Source of the DNA: Lachnospiraceae bacterium NK3A20
Lineage (GTDB): Bacteria; Bacillota; Clostridia; Lachnospirales; Lachnospiraceae
Reading direction: 5' to 3'
Assembly: GCA_900107575.1 (NCBI GenBank)
Contig: FNQX01000016.1
Location: 1-64,000, forward strand
DNA length: 64,000 nucleotides
Each line of letters opens with the position of its first letter. Within the stretch, counting starts at the first letter, position 1. The notes beneath the pieces are model-generated. The model did no database searches. It was not told the origin of the DNA and saw nothing but the letters and a program-made list of their open reading frames with translations. Of this stretch, positions 43,025 to 52,274 are shown in pieces. Made by a program: the position numbers and the translations under genes.

Positions 43025-43855
43025 TCAACACCCCAAACTGCTTCTACTCCCCAGCTGCTCCAGGATCCAGGCAAGACCCCGCCCTGCATACTCCTTCCAG
43101 AACGCCCAGTTGTGAACGCCGGGCCCCTCCTCATAGGTAAAGCGCGCGCCTTCCGATTCCAGGAACCTGCGAAGCTGCTGGTTGTGCTCATAGAGGAAAT
43201 CTTCCGTACCGATCGCCATATAGATCGGAGGCAGCTGCTCTCTGGTCAGATCAGCGGCCTTCTTCGCATACAGCACCCGAAGATTCGCCTCCGTGTCCGC
43301 AACCTTCGATAGATCGCCGAACACTTCACTGTAATACTCACAGGGCGCAATGCCTCTCGCGTCGCCCGGTTTCATGCCGGAGATCTCTTCCACGATGTCC
43401 GCCGAAGATAAGGCAATACAGCCGCCGAACCTCTCCGGGAAGGACAGTGCCGTATGCAGCGCGCCATATCCGCCCATCGAGAAACCGCCGACAATGAGAT
43501 TCTCCTTCTCAATCGGAACGCCGAACGTGCGATGGATATATTTTGGGAACTCGACGCCCACGAAATCGCAGTAGCGCTCTCCCTGCCAGGGGCGGTTCAG
43601 ATAGAAGTTATTGCCGGCCGTCGGCATGAAAACATTGAGATTATAGTCGATGGCCAGCTGCTGCGCGCAGCCTCCGTACATCCAGTCCGTGTCCGTTCCC
43701 GTGTAACCGTGCAGGAGGATCGCCGTCTTCGCGGGCCTGTCATAGCAGGGATTCCCCGCTCTCTCCTCCGGTGATACATCGTTTGGCAGCACGAAACAGA
43801 AATTCGTATGCTGTGCCATTTCCTGTGAAGCAAATTCCATTCTCCCTGAAGCCAT
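43025..43855 (-). CDS. Esterase of the S-formylglutathione hydrolase / CE1 type
   Basis: The 276-residue alpha/beta hydrolase has an oxyanion region [12 protein letters not shown] near 47, the nucleophile motif [11 protein letters not shown] (Ser near residue 131) and the catalytic His in GVHNWAFW near 255. It has no signal peptide, so it is cytoplasmic. Such enzymes remove acetyl or feruloyl groups from sugars or short esters; the substrate is not known. The start at 43855 is chosen because AGGGGG lies upstream, inside the longer frame to 43876. Confidence 0.88.
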   Translation of the reverse strand: MASGRMEFASQEMAQHTNFCFVLPNDVSPEERAGNPCYDRPAKTAILLHGYTGTDTDWMYGGCAQQLAIDYNLNVFMPTAGNNFYLNRPWQGERYCDFVGVEFPKYIHRTFGVPIEKENLIVGGFSMGGYGALHTALSFPERFGGCIALSSADIVEEISGMKPGDARGIAPCEYYSEVFGDLSKVADTEANLRVLYAKKAADLTREQLPPIYMAIGTEDFLYEHNQQLRRFLESEGARFTYEEGPGVHNWAFWKEYAGRGLAWILEQLGSRSSLGC

Positions 43856-43965
43856 AGTCCCCCTGTCTGTCAGCATATTTGCTATCCATCAAACTTATAC
43901 CCAGTGCCGCGTATTTGCGGCACCTGCGCACGATCGTCTCTCCTTTGTTTTGTTTAAACAATCGA

Positions 43966-43993
43966 ATTGTATCACCCTCAGAACCTTTGTAAA
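43966..43993 (-). promoter_or_regulatory. Promoter of the esterase gene
   Basis: TTTACA (43988-43993) and TACAAT (43966-43971) are spaced by 16 bases on the minus strand, overlapping the end of the methyltransferase gene. Confidence 0.5.
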
Positions 43994-45567
43994 ACACCGG
44001 AAATGCTATGCTTAGCTGCTTTAAGATGCCTGCAAAAATTTCCCTTCTCCAGCAGCACAATCGTCTCTACATTCGCGCTCCAGACAAACTGGTCGACACT
44101 CGTGCCCGCGATCGGGCGGTATCCTGCCTCAATGAAGACGGGCAGATCGCGTGCCAGACTGGTCGGCTTGCAGGAGATGTAGAGAATGTACTGCACACCG
44201 TAGTCCAGGATCTTCGGCAGAGCCTTCGGGTGCACGCCATCGCGCGGCGGATCCAGAATGATGAGATCCGGCTTCTCCTCTATCTCATCCAGCACCTTCA
44301 GTACGTCACCGGTGATGAACTCGCAGTTGCCGACGTGGTTTCGGATCGCATTCTCTCTCGCCGCTTCCACCGCCTCAGGCACGATCTCGACGCCGATGAC
44401 TTTGCGCGCGACCGGTGCAACCAGCTGCGAAATGGTTCCCGTACCGCAGTAAAGATCGTAAATAACAGGCCTGCCTGCCTCGTTTGGTACGGTCCCACGC
44501 TGTTCCGGCTTCACGGCTTCTGTGATGTACTGCCTTGCAATGGTGTACAGTATCTCCGCGCTGTAGCTGTTGGTCTGGAAAAAGGAGAAAGGCGTCACGA
44601 CAAATTTCAGTCCCAGGAGGCTCTCCTCGAAATACCCTCTGCCATAGAGAATCTCCGTTCCTTCATCGCTCACCACATCCGCGATGCTGTCGCATTTCGT
44701 GTGGAGGATACCGGTAAGCTCCCCTTCCAGATGTAAATCCTGAATGCAGCTCACATAGTCACGGAGCAGTGTCTCTTCCTCCATGCCAGGCAGGACGCCT
44801 GTCTGCGAGGTCGTGACGAGGTCGATGAGGATCTCTCCCGTGTGGGAAGCCTTGCGTACCAGGAGGTGCCTCAGATACCCTTCCTGCTGATACCTGTGAT
44901 AGAACGGCACGCTGCGATCCGCGAAGAAGGTTCTCGTCTCATTCACGATCTGTCGATAGTCGCTGTCCACGATGACACACTCTCCCGCGTCACAGATATC
45001 GTGGTAACTGCCTCGCCGGTGCATTCCCAGCGTCAACGGTCCATCCTTGACTTCGTCGCCGAAGGTAAATTCCATCTTGTTGCGGAAACCGAAGATCCTG
45101 GGACTGGCGTGTATTCCTTCAAACCACCTGGTCACATGCATCCAAGGCTCATCCAAATGCCCAAGTCCACCAGGTTCCGAGGACAGCGTCTGTTCGTCTT
45201 CCGCATCTCTTGTCGCAGACTGCGCCGCAAGACGCCTCCTGCCCTCATCCAGCCCCGCCTGCAGCAGTCGCATGACCTGCACCTGTTTCAGTGCCAGCTC
45301 CTTGTCATACGGGAGCGTGAGGTAGGTGCAGCCGCCGCATTTGCCGAACTGCGGACAGGGCGATGGAAGTTCATCCGGCGACGGCTCTACGACCTCCAGG
45401 AGCGTAGCCTCCGCCTTCTTTGCTCGCTTTTTGCCCACCCTTACGCGGACCTTCTGCCCCTGGATGGCATTCTTCACCTGGATCTCGCCCCAGTCGTTCC
45501 GGAGGATGCCCCGGTTGGGGAAGCTCACCTCTTCGATCACGCCCTCGATAATGTCGCCCTTTTTCAT
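43978..45567 (-). CDS. rlmD: 23S rRNA (uracil-5-)-methyltransferase, RumA/RlmD type
   Basis: The 529-residue SAM enzyme methylates a uracil in 23S rRNA. It has an N-terminal TRAM RNA-binding domain (about 1-55), a cysteine cluster CPQFGKCGGC near 71-80 for an iron-sulfur centre, the SAM motif YDLYCGTGTIS near 383, and the catalytic cysteine in YISCKPTSLARD near 475. The start at 45567 is chosen for AGGAG five bases upstream; nine further residues would reach 45594. The paralogue RlmCD, with a different position specificity, cannot be excluded. The last 20 residues (after IVLLEK) are an unusual tail. Confidence 0.9.
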   Translation of the reverse strand: MKKGDIIEGVIEEVSFPNRGILRNDWGEIQVKNAIQGQKVRVRVGKKRAKKAEATLLEVVEPSPDELPSPCPQFGKCGGCTYLTLPYDKELALKQVQVMRLLQAGLDEGRRRLAAQSATRDAEDEQTLSSEPGGLGHLDEPWMHVTRWFEGIHASPRIFGFRNKMEFTFGDEVKDGPLTLGMHRRGSYHDICDAGECVIVDSDYRQIVNETRTFFADRSVPFYHRYQQEGYLRHLLVRKASHTGEILIDLVTTSQTGVLPGMEEETLLRDYVSCIQDLHLEGELTGILHTKCDSIADVVSDEGTEILYGRGYFEESLLGLKFVVTPFSFFQTNSYSAEILYTIARQYITEAVKPEQRGTVPNEAGRPVIYDLYCGTGTISQLVAPVARKVIGVEIVPEAVEAARENAIRNHVGNCEFITGDVLKVLDEIEEKPDLIILDPPRDGVHPKALPKILDYGVQYILYISCKPTSLARDLPVFIEAGYRPIAGTSVDQFVWSANVETIVLLEKGNFCRHLKAAKHSISGVLQRF

Positions 45568-45662
45568 CTCGCTCCTTTTCACGATTTCATGCATCAGCCC
45601 GAAGCCCCCGCTCGCGCGAGCGCGGTATCATGCATTCTTCGATCGTATCACATATAAGAAGA

Positions 45663-45690
45663 GCGGTCCGGACATGTGCCCGGGCCGCCC
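45663..45690 (-). terminator. Likely terminator after the small acidic membrane protein
   Basis: Minus-strand stem GCGGCCCGG / CCGGACCGC followed by TCTTCTTAT. The T-run is weak. The rest of the gap 45568-45832 contains no gene I can see. Confidence 0.5.
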
Positions 45691-45832
45691 GAATCAGCTT
45701 GCTCTGTGAGCTGTGCGCCTGCAATCTCAATGGTTTTGCACAGCCTGCTATTTATGTCCCGTGCCACGCAGTCGTGACATCAATGCAATCTCCTGCGGAT
45801 CAGGTCATCATGCAGGATCTGCTGAACGTCTC

Positions 45833-46072
45833 TCAGTCGACTGTGCCGTCCTCGTCTTCGTAGTCGTCATCATACACATCGTCATCATAATCCTCGTACT
45901 CGTCAGGCCGGAGGAAACGGTAGAGCGCATAGCAGGCGCCTGCGACAACTACGATGAAGCCGATCACAGCCAGCACACGAACCATGGTGTTGCTCTTCTT
46001 CCTGGTATCTTTGGCAAGCTGGGTCTTAACGCCGCTGGTGATCTCATTCACAATGTCCTGAACCTTATCCAT
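45833..46072 (-). CDS. Small membrane protein with acidic tail
   Basis: A 79-residue protein: an amphipathic N-terminal helix with basic residues (1-28), one membrane span (about 31-51), then an extremely acidic tail of Asp, Glu and Tyr (56-77). I do not recognise the family; the pattern is like YtxH-type small membrane proteins, but with a different tail. GGAGG precedes the start, and a GTGACA-17-TAAAAT promoter lies in the end of pcrA. Confidence 0.75.
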   Translation of the reverse strand: MDKVQDIVNEITSGVKTQLAKDTRKKSNTMVRVLAVIGFIVVVAGACYALYRFLRPDEYEDYDDDVYDDDYEDEDGTVD

Positions 46073-46105
46073 ATCCTGACCTCCTGGAAATGTACAACTA
46101 CCGGT

Positions 46106-46134
46106 ATTTTACAACAACAACTTTTCCTTGTCAC
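46106..46134 (-). promoter_or_regulatory. Promoter of the small acidic membrane protein gene
   Basis: GTGACA (46129-46134) and TAAAAT (46106-46111) are spaced by 17 bases on the minus strand. Confidence 0.6.
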
Positions 46135-46139
46135 GGGGT

Positions 46140-48506
46140 TTATACCTTCGAAAGCTTCGCGAACGCGGCGTACATGACCTTCTGACCGGCCTCGTCGAAG
46201 TCCACCTTCACCTTGTAATCCTTCGGCCCCTTCTCGAGGGAGAGGACGGTACCCTCCCCGTATTTCACGTGGCTGACCCTGTCTCCGATGTCATAGTCCG
46301 GCTTCACTCCGGCGGGCAGACCCTTCTGCAGCGAGTCCAGACTGCCCATCTTCGCGATGAAAGGCTTCCTGCCCTCACTCGTGTGCGGTTTGACATAGAC
46401 GGCCTTCAGGCGGGTGTCTTTCTTTGCCGATGCCTTCGCTCTCTCCGTGCCACGCCCCGCAAAGGGGGTGCGGTGCTCCCTGTAGCCATCGCTCCAGGGC
46501 ATGTCAGCATCGTCGTCCGGCGATTTCTCTTCGCCAAAGACTCTCCTGCCCGCGCGCGGCGTCTCATCGAGAAGGTCTTCCGGAATCTCCAGCACGAACC
46601 TCGACACGCCGTAGAACTGCACCTCTCCACGCATCATCCTGCTCGCCGCGTGGGTCAGTGTGAGATCCTTCTTCGCCCTCGTGATGCCGACATAGGCCAG
46701 CCTTCGCTCTTCCTCAATGCCGTCCTCATCATCCGAATTGATCGACATGTAGCTGGGGAAGATGTTCTCATCCATACCCGCAAGGTAAACAAAAGGAAAC
46801 TCCAGGCCCTTTGCCGAGTGCAGAGTCATGAGCAGCACCCTGTCATCGTCGTCTCCCAGCTGGTCGATGTCCGCAACAAGTGCCACCTCTTCGAGGAAGC
46901 CTGACAGAGAGGGGCCGTCGCCTTCCGCGTCTTCCGCGGCATCCTGTTCGTAGGCGGCCGCCTTCGAGATCAGTTCTCCGACGTTGTCCATCCTGTCTTC
47001 GCTGTTCTCTTCATCGTAGTCTTTCAGATACTGTTCATACTCCGTCTCTTCTACGATAGCGTTGATGAGATCCCCGACACTGGACGTCTTAGCCTCATCC
47101 CGGAGGCGATGAATGAGGTCCGTGAAGGCCTGGAGTTTTGTCTTCGCCCTCGTAATGTCCGGGATGTCATCCAGCCTCTCGAGCGCCTCCATGAAGCTGA
47201 TGCCCATCGCCTGCGCATAGGCCATCACCCGGTCGGAAGTCGTCTTGCCGATGCCCCGCTTCGGAACGTTGAGGATTCTCTGCGTATTGATATCGTCCCT
47301 GCCGTTGTCGATCGTGCGTAAATAAGACAGAATGTCCTTTACTTCCATGCGGTCATAGAAGTTGTGTCCACCCACGATGTTGTACGGAATGGACTCCTGC
47401 ACGAAACGATCCTCCAAAAGACGTGACTGTGCATTCGTGCGATACAGCACCGCGAAGTCCCTGAAATGGAGGGAAGGGTTCTCGTGGATTCTCTTCTTCA
47501 CATCCTCCGCGATGAAGGACGCTTCCTCAATGCCGGTGTTGAAGCTGCGGAAATGGATCTTCGCGCCGCTCCCCGCATCGGTCCAGAGTTTCTTGTCCTT
47601 GCGCCTTGCGTTGTTGCGGATCACGTGGTTCGCCGCGTCCAGGATCGTCTGTGTCGAGCGATAATTCTGCTCGAGTTTCACGACCATCGCATCCGGGTAC
47701 ACCTTTTCGAAATCCAGGATGTTGCGGATGTCCGCGCCGCGGAATTTGTAGATTGACTGGTCGTCGTCACCGACCACGCAGAGGTTCCTGTGCTTCGCCG
47801 CCAGCATGCGCACGAGCTGGAACTGTGCCTCGTTCGTGTCCTGGTACTCATCGACCATGATGTAGCGGAAGCGCTCCTGGTAATTCGCAAGGACCTCTTC
47901 GCGCGCGTTGAAGAGCTCGACCGTCTTCATGAGCAGGTCGTCGAAATCGAACGCGTTGTTTTTCCTCAGCTGCCGCTCGTACTCCTCGTAGACGTCGCCG
48001 ATCTGCTGCTGCTCGAAGTCGATCTTGTGCGTGTCCTTGTAGTTGATGGCGGTCTGCAGTTTATCCTTCGCAGCGGAAATAGCAGACATGATCGTACGCT
48101 CTCTCAGCTGTTTCGTATCGATGCCCATCCGCGCGCAGATCTGGCGGATCAGCGTCTTCTGATCATCCGTGTCGTAGATCGTGAAGTTGTGGTCGTAACC
48201 GATGAGATCGCTGTGCCGCCGGAGGATACGTACACACATTGAGTGGAAGGTGGAGATCCAGACGGATTCCGAGCCGAAGCCGATCAGCCTGTCGACTCTC
48301 TCTCTCATCTCTCCCGCTGCCTTGTTAGTGAAGGTGATCGCCAGAATGTTCCAGGGGTTGACGTCGCATTCCTCCATGAGATACGCAATCCTGTGGGTGA
48401 TGACCCGGGTCTTGCCCGAGCCCGCGCCGGCGAGGATGAGTACCGGACCCTCCGTCCGCATGCAGGCTTTGTACTGTTCCCTGTTCAGTGTATCGTAAAT
48501 GCTCAA
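46140..48506 (-). CDS. pcrA: UvrD/PcrA-type DNA helicase
   Basis: PcrA is a 3'-5' SF1A helicase acting in repair, plasmid replication and removal of RecA or stalled RNA polymerase. The 788-residue protein has LNREQ at the start, Walker A GAGSGKTRV near 27-35, the DEYQDTN motif near 228, QNYRST near 287, and VYLAGMDENIFPSY near 580. A C-terminal Tudor-like segment (SHVKYGEGTVLSLEKG) is present. The start is TTG at 48506, with CAGGAG five bases upstream, overlapping the DUF1836 stop by four bases. A TTG start may keep levels low. Confidence 0.95.
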   Translation of the reverse strand: MSIYDTLNREQYKACMRTEGPVLILAGAGSGKTRVITHRIAYLMEECDVNPWNILAITFTNKAAGEMRERVDRLIGFGSESVWISTFHSMCVRILRRHSDLIGYDHNFTIYDTDDQKTLIRQICARMGIDTKQLRERTIMSAISAAKDKLQTAINYKDTHKIDFEQQQIGDVYEEYERQLRKNNAFDFDDLLMKTVELFNAREEVLANYQERFRYIMVDEYQDTNEAQFQLVRMLAAKHRNLCVVGDDDQSIYKFRGADIRNILDFEKVYPDAMVVKLEQNYRSTQTILDAANHVIRNNARRKDKKLWTDAGSGAKIHFRSFNTGIEEASFIAEDVKKRIHENPSLHFRDFAVLYRTNAQSRLLEDRFVQESIPYNIVGGHNFYDRMEVKDILSYLRTIDNGRDDINTQRILNVPKRGIGKTTSDRVMAYAQAMGISFMEALERLDDIPDITRAKTKLQAFTDLIHRLRDEAKTSSVGDLINAIVEETEYEQYLKDYDEENSEDRMDNVGELISKAAAYEQDAAEDAEGDGPSLSGFLEEVALVADIDQLGDDDDRVLLMTLHSAKGLEFPFVYLAGMDENIFPSYMSINSDDEDGIEEERRLAYVGITRAKKDLTLTHAASRMMRGEVQFYGVSRFVLEIPEDLLDETPRAGRRVFGEEKSPDDDADMPWSDGYREHRTPFAGRGTERAKASAKKDTRLKAVYVKPHTSEGRKPFIAKMGSLDSLQKGLPAGVKPDYDIGDRVSHVKYGEGTVLSLEKGPKDYKVKVDFDEAGQKVMYAAFAKLSKV

Positions 48507-49210
48507 ATTGACTCCTGATTCTCTTTCATTTCACCGATCAGACGCTCGATGAATAACTTCTTCAGATAGATTTCGGCGCTCATGCGCAGGATGAGGTCGA
48601 ACTGCTGCAGCTGTTCCCTGTCCTTTTCGGGATAGTCGGCAAACGATGCGGCAGCGGCACGGAAATCTTCGTCCGTCTCTTCCCCGATCCGTTCCAGCTG
48701 CTCTTCGAGTTCACGGACGAGCTCGCCATAAATTTCCTGCAGCTCAGGCGACGGAGCTTCTCCCTGCCCTTTTGCAGCATCAGTCCCGGGATCCGTCGCC
48801 TGTCCCCGCGGCGCGGCCTTCTTGTTTTCCCTCTTCTCCTTCTCCGCCTTCTGCTCCCTGCCGATCTTCGTGTAATCTTCGCGGATTGGGCGCAGAATCT
48901 CCTCAATGTCGCCGATTGAGAGGAAGCTCTTCATGTAATAAATGAGAAGGAGCAGGATCATGTGATCCCTGCCGTATTTCTTCCGGACGGGTGGGATCAG
49001 AAGATCATTCTTCGCGTAGTTGTTGATCATCGTCTTCGTGAGGATCTTGTCGTTGCCGGGATCGCGCGCGTATGGAGACAGCCTCTGATCCATGAATGTC
49101 GTCACCTGATCCATGTAGAGGTCGATGTCGGGGATGTCTTCCGCGTGAATATAGCGAAAATCCGAGAGAAGCTTATGAAATTCTTCTTCCAGTGTGCGGA
49201 TGTCTTTCAT
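48503..49210 (-). CDS. DUF1836 protein
   Basis: The 235-residue protein has the DUF1836 pattern in its N-terminal half: DIPDIDLYMDQVTTFMD near 25-42, DKILTKTMINNYAKNDLL near 54-71, and LIYYMKSFLSIGDIE near 89-103. It resembles the MerR-like winged-helix part of a regulator, so DNA binding is possible. The second half is charged and Glu-rich with a short Ala/Gly/Pro linker near 128-150. It follows recN by 12 bases and is coupled to pcrA. Function is unknown. Confidence 0.85.
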   Translation of the reverse strand: MKDIRTLEEEFHKLLSDFRYIHAEDIPDIDLYMDQVTTFMDQRLSPYARDPGNDKILTKTMINNYAKNDLLIPPVRKKYGRDHMILLLLIYYMKSFLSIGDIEEILRPIREDYTKIGREQKAEKEKRENKKAAPRGQATDPGTDAAKGQGEAPSPELQEIYGELVRELEEQLERIGEETDEDFRAAAASFADYPEKDREQLQQFDLILRMSAEIYLKKLFIERLIGEMKENQESI

Positions 49211-49222
49211 CTTGGTGCACCA

Positions 49223-50911
49223 TCATGCGCCGCGTTTCCAGTCTGCGGCCATGTCCTTCATTTCCTTCGCATTGTCCAGCGTCGCCTGCGTGATCCTGGA
49301 GCCGCCGAGGAGCCGTCCCATCTCTTCCAGGGACTCGGCATTGGTAAGGCGCCTGATATGCGTTACGGTGCGCTGTCCGTCGGTCGACTTTTCGATACAG
49401 TAGTGCGCATCCTCCATCGCCGCAATCTGCGGCAGGTGCGTGATGCACAGGATCTGGTGATCGCGGGCGAGTTTCCCCATCTTCTGTGCGACCTTCCACG
49501 CCGTCTGGCCGGAAATACCGCTGTCGATTTCATCGAAAATAAAGGTGTGAATCTCATCTTTGCTGGCGAACACCGTCTTGAGCGCCAGCATGATACGGGA
49601 GAGCTCGCCGCCGGATGCGATATTCTCGAGAGGCCGCGGCTTCTCGCCGGGGTTCATGGAGATGAGGAACATCACCTTGTCGTACCCGTCGGGCCCCGCC
49701 TGCTCCGGTCCGGAGGTCAGCCGGGCCCTGAAATCGACCTGATTGAAATTAAGGTCCAGGAGCTGTTCCGTCATCTTCTTCGTGAACTCATCCGCGGCAG
49801 CCTTTCGGATCTTTGATAGCTTCTCGCAGCTGCGAAGGAGAGCATCTCTTTCCTTTCCGATCTCTGCCTCCATCCGGGACTTTGCCGCCTCGAAATCGGA
49901 GAGATCCAAAAGGCGTTTCTGCTTCTTCTCCAGCGCTGCCGCAATGTCAGGGATGGTCCTTCCGTATTTGTCCTTCAAATGGTTAATGAGGTTGAGCCTC
50001 TCTTCGATTTCCTCGAACTCCTGCGGATCGAAGGAGAGCTCTGCCATGTAGTCCGACAGCGCTCTGTCGAAATCCGACAGGAGGGAGTCCACATCAGAGA
50101 GCTGTGCCGCAATGCCATCGAGCGCGGGATCCAGGCCGCCGACACTGTTCATGGCGCGAAGGGCACGCGAGATCTGTCCCGCCGCCGTTTCGTCGGAATC
50201 GTCCGAAAGGCCGCCTGCTGCCTGCACCGCCTCCGTGATCCTGCGGAAATTCGAGAGGCGCCTGTAGTCGCTCTCCAGCTTCTCATCCTCGCCGTCTCTT
50301 AACTGTGCACTCTCAATCTCCGCGGCCTCGTAGGTCAGAAGGTCAATCTCCCTCGTCCGCTCCGCGTTGTCGATGTCGTACCCTGCGTACTCCTTCTCCA
50401 GTGCCTTCAGCGACTGCCAGCAGACTCTCACTTCTTCCCTCGCTCCTGCTGCCTGCTCTCCCGCGAAATCATCGATGACGCCCAGCTGCGCCTCCCTTCG
50501 GAGGAGCTTCTGGTTCTCTCTCTGTCCATAGATATCAATGAGGAGCTCCGCGATCTCACGCATCTGTTTCGTCGTGACCGTCTCGCCGCCGACCGTACAC
50601 ACGCTCCTGCCGGGATAGATCTTGCGCTTGATCAGGAGCGTGCCATCCTCCTCCGGCGCGATCTCGAGCTCCCGCAGCTTCTGTCTCTGTCTCTCGTTGT
50701 CCAGAGAGAACGTCATCTCGATCAGCGCATAGTCTTCGCCCGTCCGGATGAAGCCCTTGTCCGCCTTTGCGCCAAGCGCCAGATTGACAGAGCCGATGAT
50801 GATCGATTTGCCGGCGCCCGTCTCTCCGGTCAGGATGTTCAGGCCGTCGGAGAAAGATACCTCTTCCTCTTCAATGAGAGCCAGATTCTTCACATGCAAG
50901 CCCAGTAACAT
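49223..50911 (-). CDS. recN: DNA repair protein RecN
   Basis: RecN is an SMC-like protein of double-strand break repair. The 562-residue protein has Walker A GETGAGKSI (about residues 29-37), two coiled-coil segments in the middle, an ABC-type signature ASGGELSRIMLALK near 458, and Walker B FIFDEIDSGI near 484. The length is normal. It comes after argR by 17 bases, as in other Firmicutes. What follows is DUF1836, not the spoIVB and spo0A of sporulating relatives. Confidence 0.95.
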   Translation of the reverse strand: MLLGLHVKNLALIEEEEVSFSDGLNILTGETGAGKSIIIGSVNLALGAKADKGFIRTGEDYALIEMTFSLDNERQRQKLRELEIAPEEDGTLLIKRKIYPGRSVCTVGGETVTTKQMREIAELLIDIYGQRENQKLLRREAQLGVIDDFAGEQAAGAREEVRVCWQSLKALEKEYAGYDIDNAERTREIDLLTYEAAEIESAQLRDGEDEKLESDYRRLSNFRRITEAVQAAGGLSDDSDETAAGQISRALRAMNSVGGLDPALDGIAAQLSDVDSLLSDFDRALSDYMAELSFDPQEFEEIEERLNLINHLKDKYGRTIPDIAAALEKKQKRLLDLSDFEAAKSRMEAEIGKERDALLRSCEKLSKIRKAAADEFTKKMTEQLLDLNFNQVDFRARLTSGPEQAGPDGYDKVMFLISMNPGEKPRPLENIASGGELSRIMLALKTVFASKDEIHTFIFDEIDSGISGQTAWKVAQKMGKLARDHQILCITHLPQIAAMEDAHYCIEKSTDGQRTVTHIRRLTNAESLEEMGRLLGGSRITQATLDNAKEMKDMAADWKRGA

Positions 50912-50928
50912 GCTCCCCCTCTTTTCTG

Positions 50929-51384
50929 TCAGCGCAGCAGCGCCTGGATCTTCGCAATGAGCCGTGTCGTGTCATCCACGGTCCGCACCGCCACCATGAT
51001 CGTGTCATCGCCCGCAATACAGCCGACAACCTCATGGAATTTCAGCGCATCCAGCGCAGTCGCAACCGCCATCGCCATGCCGGATACCGTCTTGATCACG
51101 AGGATGTTCTGCGCCTGATCCATGGAGATCAAGGCTTCCTTCATGACGCGGACGAAGCGGTCCGTCTCCCCGTGCTCCGTGCTGCTCATGACAGCGTATT
51201 TCTGCCGGCCGTCGGGCAGCCGGACCTTGCCGAGCCCCAGCTCACGGATGTCTCTGGACACCGTCGCCTGCGTCACCTGATAGCCGGTATTCGTCAGTGC
51301 CTTCGCCAGATCTTCCTGTGTCTCAATGACACTCGATTCAATGATGCTGCGGATTGCCTGCAGTCTCTGTTTTCTCCCGGGCAT
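50929..51384 (-). CDS. argR: Arginine repressor
   Basis: ArgR hexamers bind ARG boxes when arginine is present. The 151-residue protein has an N-terminal winged helix with TQEDLAKAL and the recognition helix QATVSRDIRELGL (about 38-50), and a C-terminal arginine-binding oligomerisation domain with CIAGDDTIMVAVR (about 123-135). It is in its usual place between nadK and recN. Its likely targets include the arg promoters at 26583-26735 in the same window. Confidence 0.96.
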   Translation of the reverse strand: MPGRKQRLQAIRSIIESSVIETQEDLAKALTNTGYQVTQATVSRDIRELGLGKVRLPDGRQKYAVMSSTEHGETDRFVRVMKEALISMDQAQNILVIKTVSGMAMAVATALDALKFHEVVGCIAGDDTIMVAVRTVDDTTRLIAKIQALLR

Positions 51385-51415
51385 ACACTCATCCCCCCAA
51401 GCGTGTGTATCTTCT

Positions 51416-52228
51416 CTACATGGTGATCTTCTTGTGCAATGTCTCGAGGAAGCTTCTCTTCGAGAGCTTGATCGTCCTCACGGTCTTCTCCGACTGATAG
51501 ATCTGCATGCTCTCGCCGGTTCTTAAGGAGACACTGTCATTCCCGTCGAAATCAACCTCCGCCTCGAGGCAGCTGTCCGTGCTCGTCCTGCCGATGGTCA
51601 CCTCTACCCTGTCGTCCGCCGAGAGTATGATGGAGCGGTTATTCAGCGTGTGCGGGCAGATCGGCGTCACGAGGATCATCTTCGCGGAAGGCTCGACAAT
51701 CGGGCCGCCCGCAGAGAGATTGTAGGCCGTGGAACCTGTCGGCGTGGACAGGATGATGCCGTCGGCGTTGAACGAGTTCAGGAACTGGCCGTTGACGTAA
51801 ACGTCGTAGTTGAGAATTCTGAGCGGACCGCGCCGCGCGAAAACAACATCGTTCAGCGCGCTGTGCGTCCTGCCGTCTGTCCCGGCCCTGCCATCCAGCA
51901 TCATGCGCTCTTCGATCTCGAAGTCGCCTGCGATCACCTGCTGGAGGGCGGTCTCGTAGTTTTTCTTCTCAATCTCCGCAAGGTAGCCGAGCGTTCCCAG
52001 ATTGATGCCGAGAATCGGGATATTCCTTTCGCCGACCTTGGCCGCTGCCTGCAACACGCTCCCGTCGCCGCCGAGGACGATCACACACTCGCAGTCGTCC
52101 GGAATCTCCGGATGGACATGCCCCGGGACGACGTCGCAGCCACGCGCAGACAGGAACTCACAGACCTTCTTCGTGAACTCCAGCCCCGGGTCCTTGATGC
52201 TGTTGGTGATGACGTAGTAATGATTCAT
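51416..52228 (-). CDS. nadK: NAD kinase
   Basis: NadK makes NADP from NAD. The 270-residue protein has the GGDGS motif (VIVLGGDGSVLQAA, about 51-64), GINLGTLGYLAEIE near 74-87, and NADGIILSTPTGSTAY near 152-167. The start at 52228 is chosen because MNHYYVITNS is the family-like beginning; the frame to 52285 adds 19 unlikely residues. It lies 31 bases before argR and 46 after tlyA. Confidence 0.95.
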   Translation of the reverse strand: MNHYYVITNSIKDPGLEFTKKVCEFLSARGCDVVPGHVHPEIPDDCECVIVLGGDGSVLQAAAKVGERNIPILGINLGTLGYLAEIEKKNYETALQQVIAGDFEIEERMMLDGRAGTDGRTHSALNDVVFARRGPLRILNYDVYVNGQFLNSFNADGIILSTPTGSTAYNLSAGGPIVEPSAKMILVTPICPHTLNNRSIILSADDRVEVTIGRTSTDSCLEAEVDFDGNDSVSLRTGESMQIYQSEKTVRTIKLSKRSFLETLHKKITM

Positions 52229-52274
52229 GGTACCCTTGCACCTCAATAGCTCGGTGTCTGCATTCGCAGGACAT

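Noticed and set aside
43740-43931. A short minus-strand frame starting with GTG at 43931 behind a strong AAAGGAGAG site
   Set aside because: It overlaps the esterase start in another frame and the product has no known pattern. It could be a leader peptide, but there is not enough support to call it.
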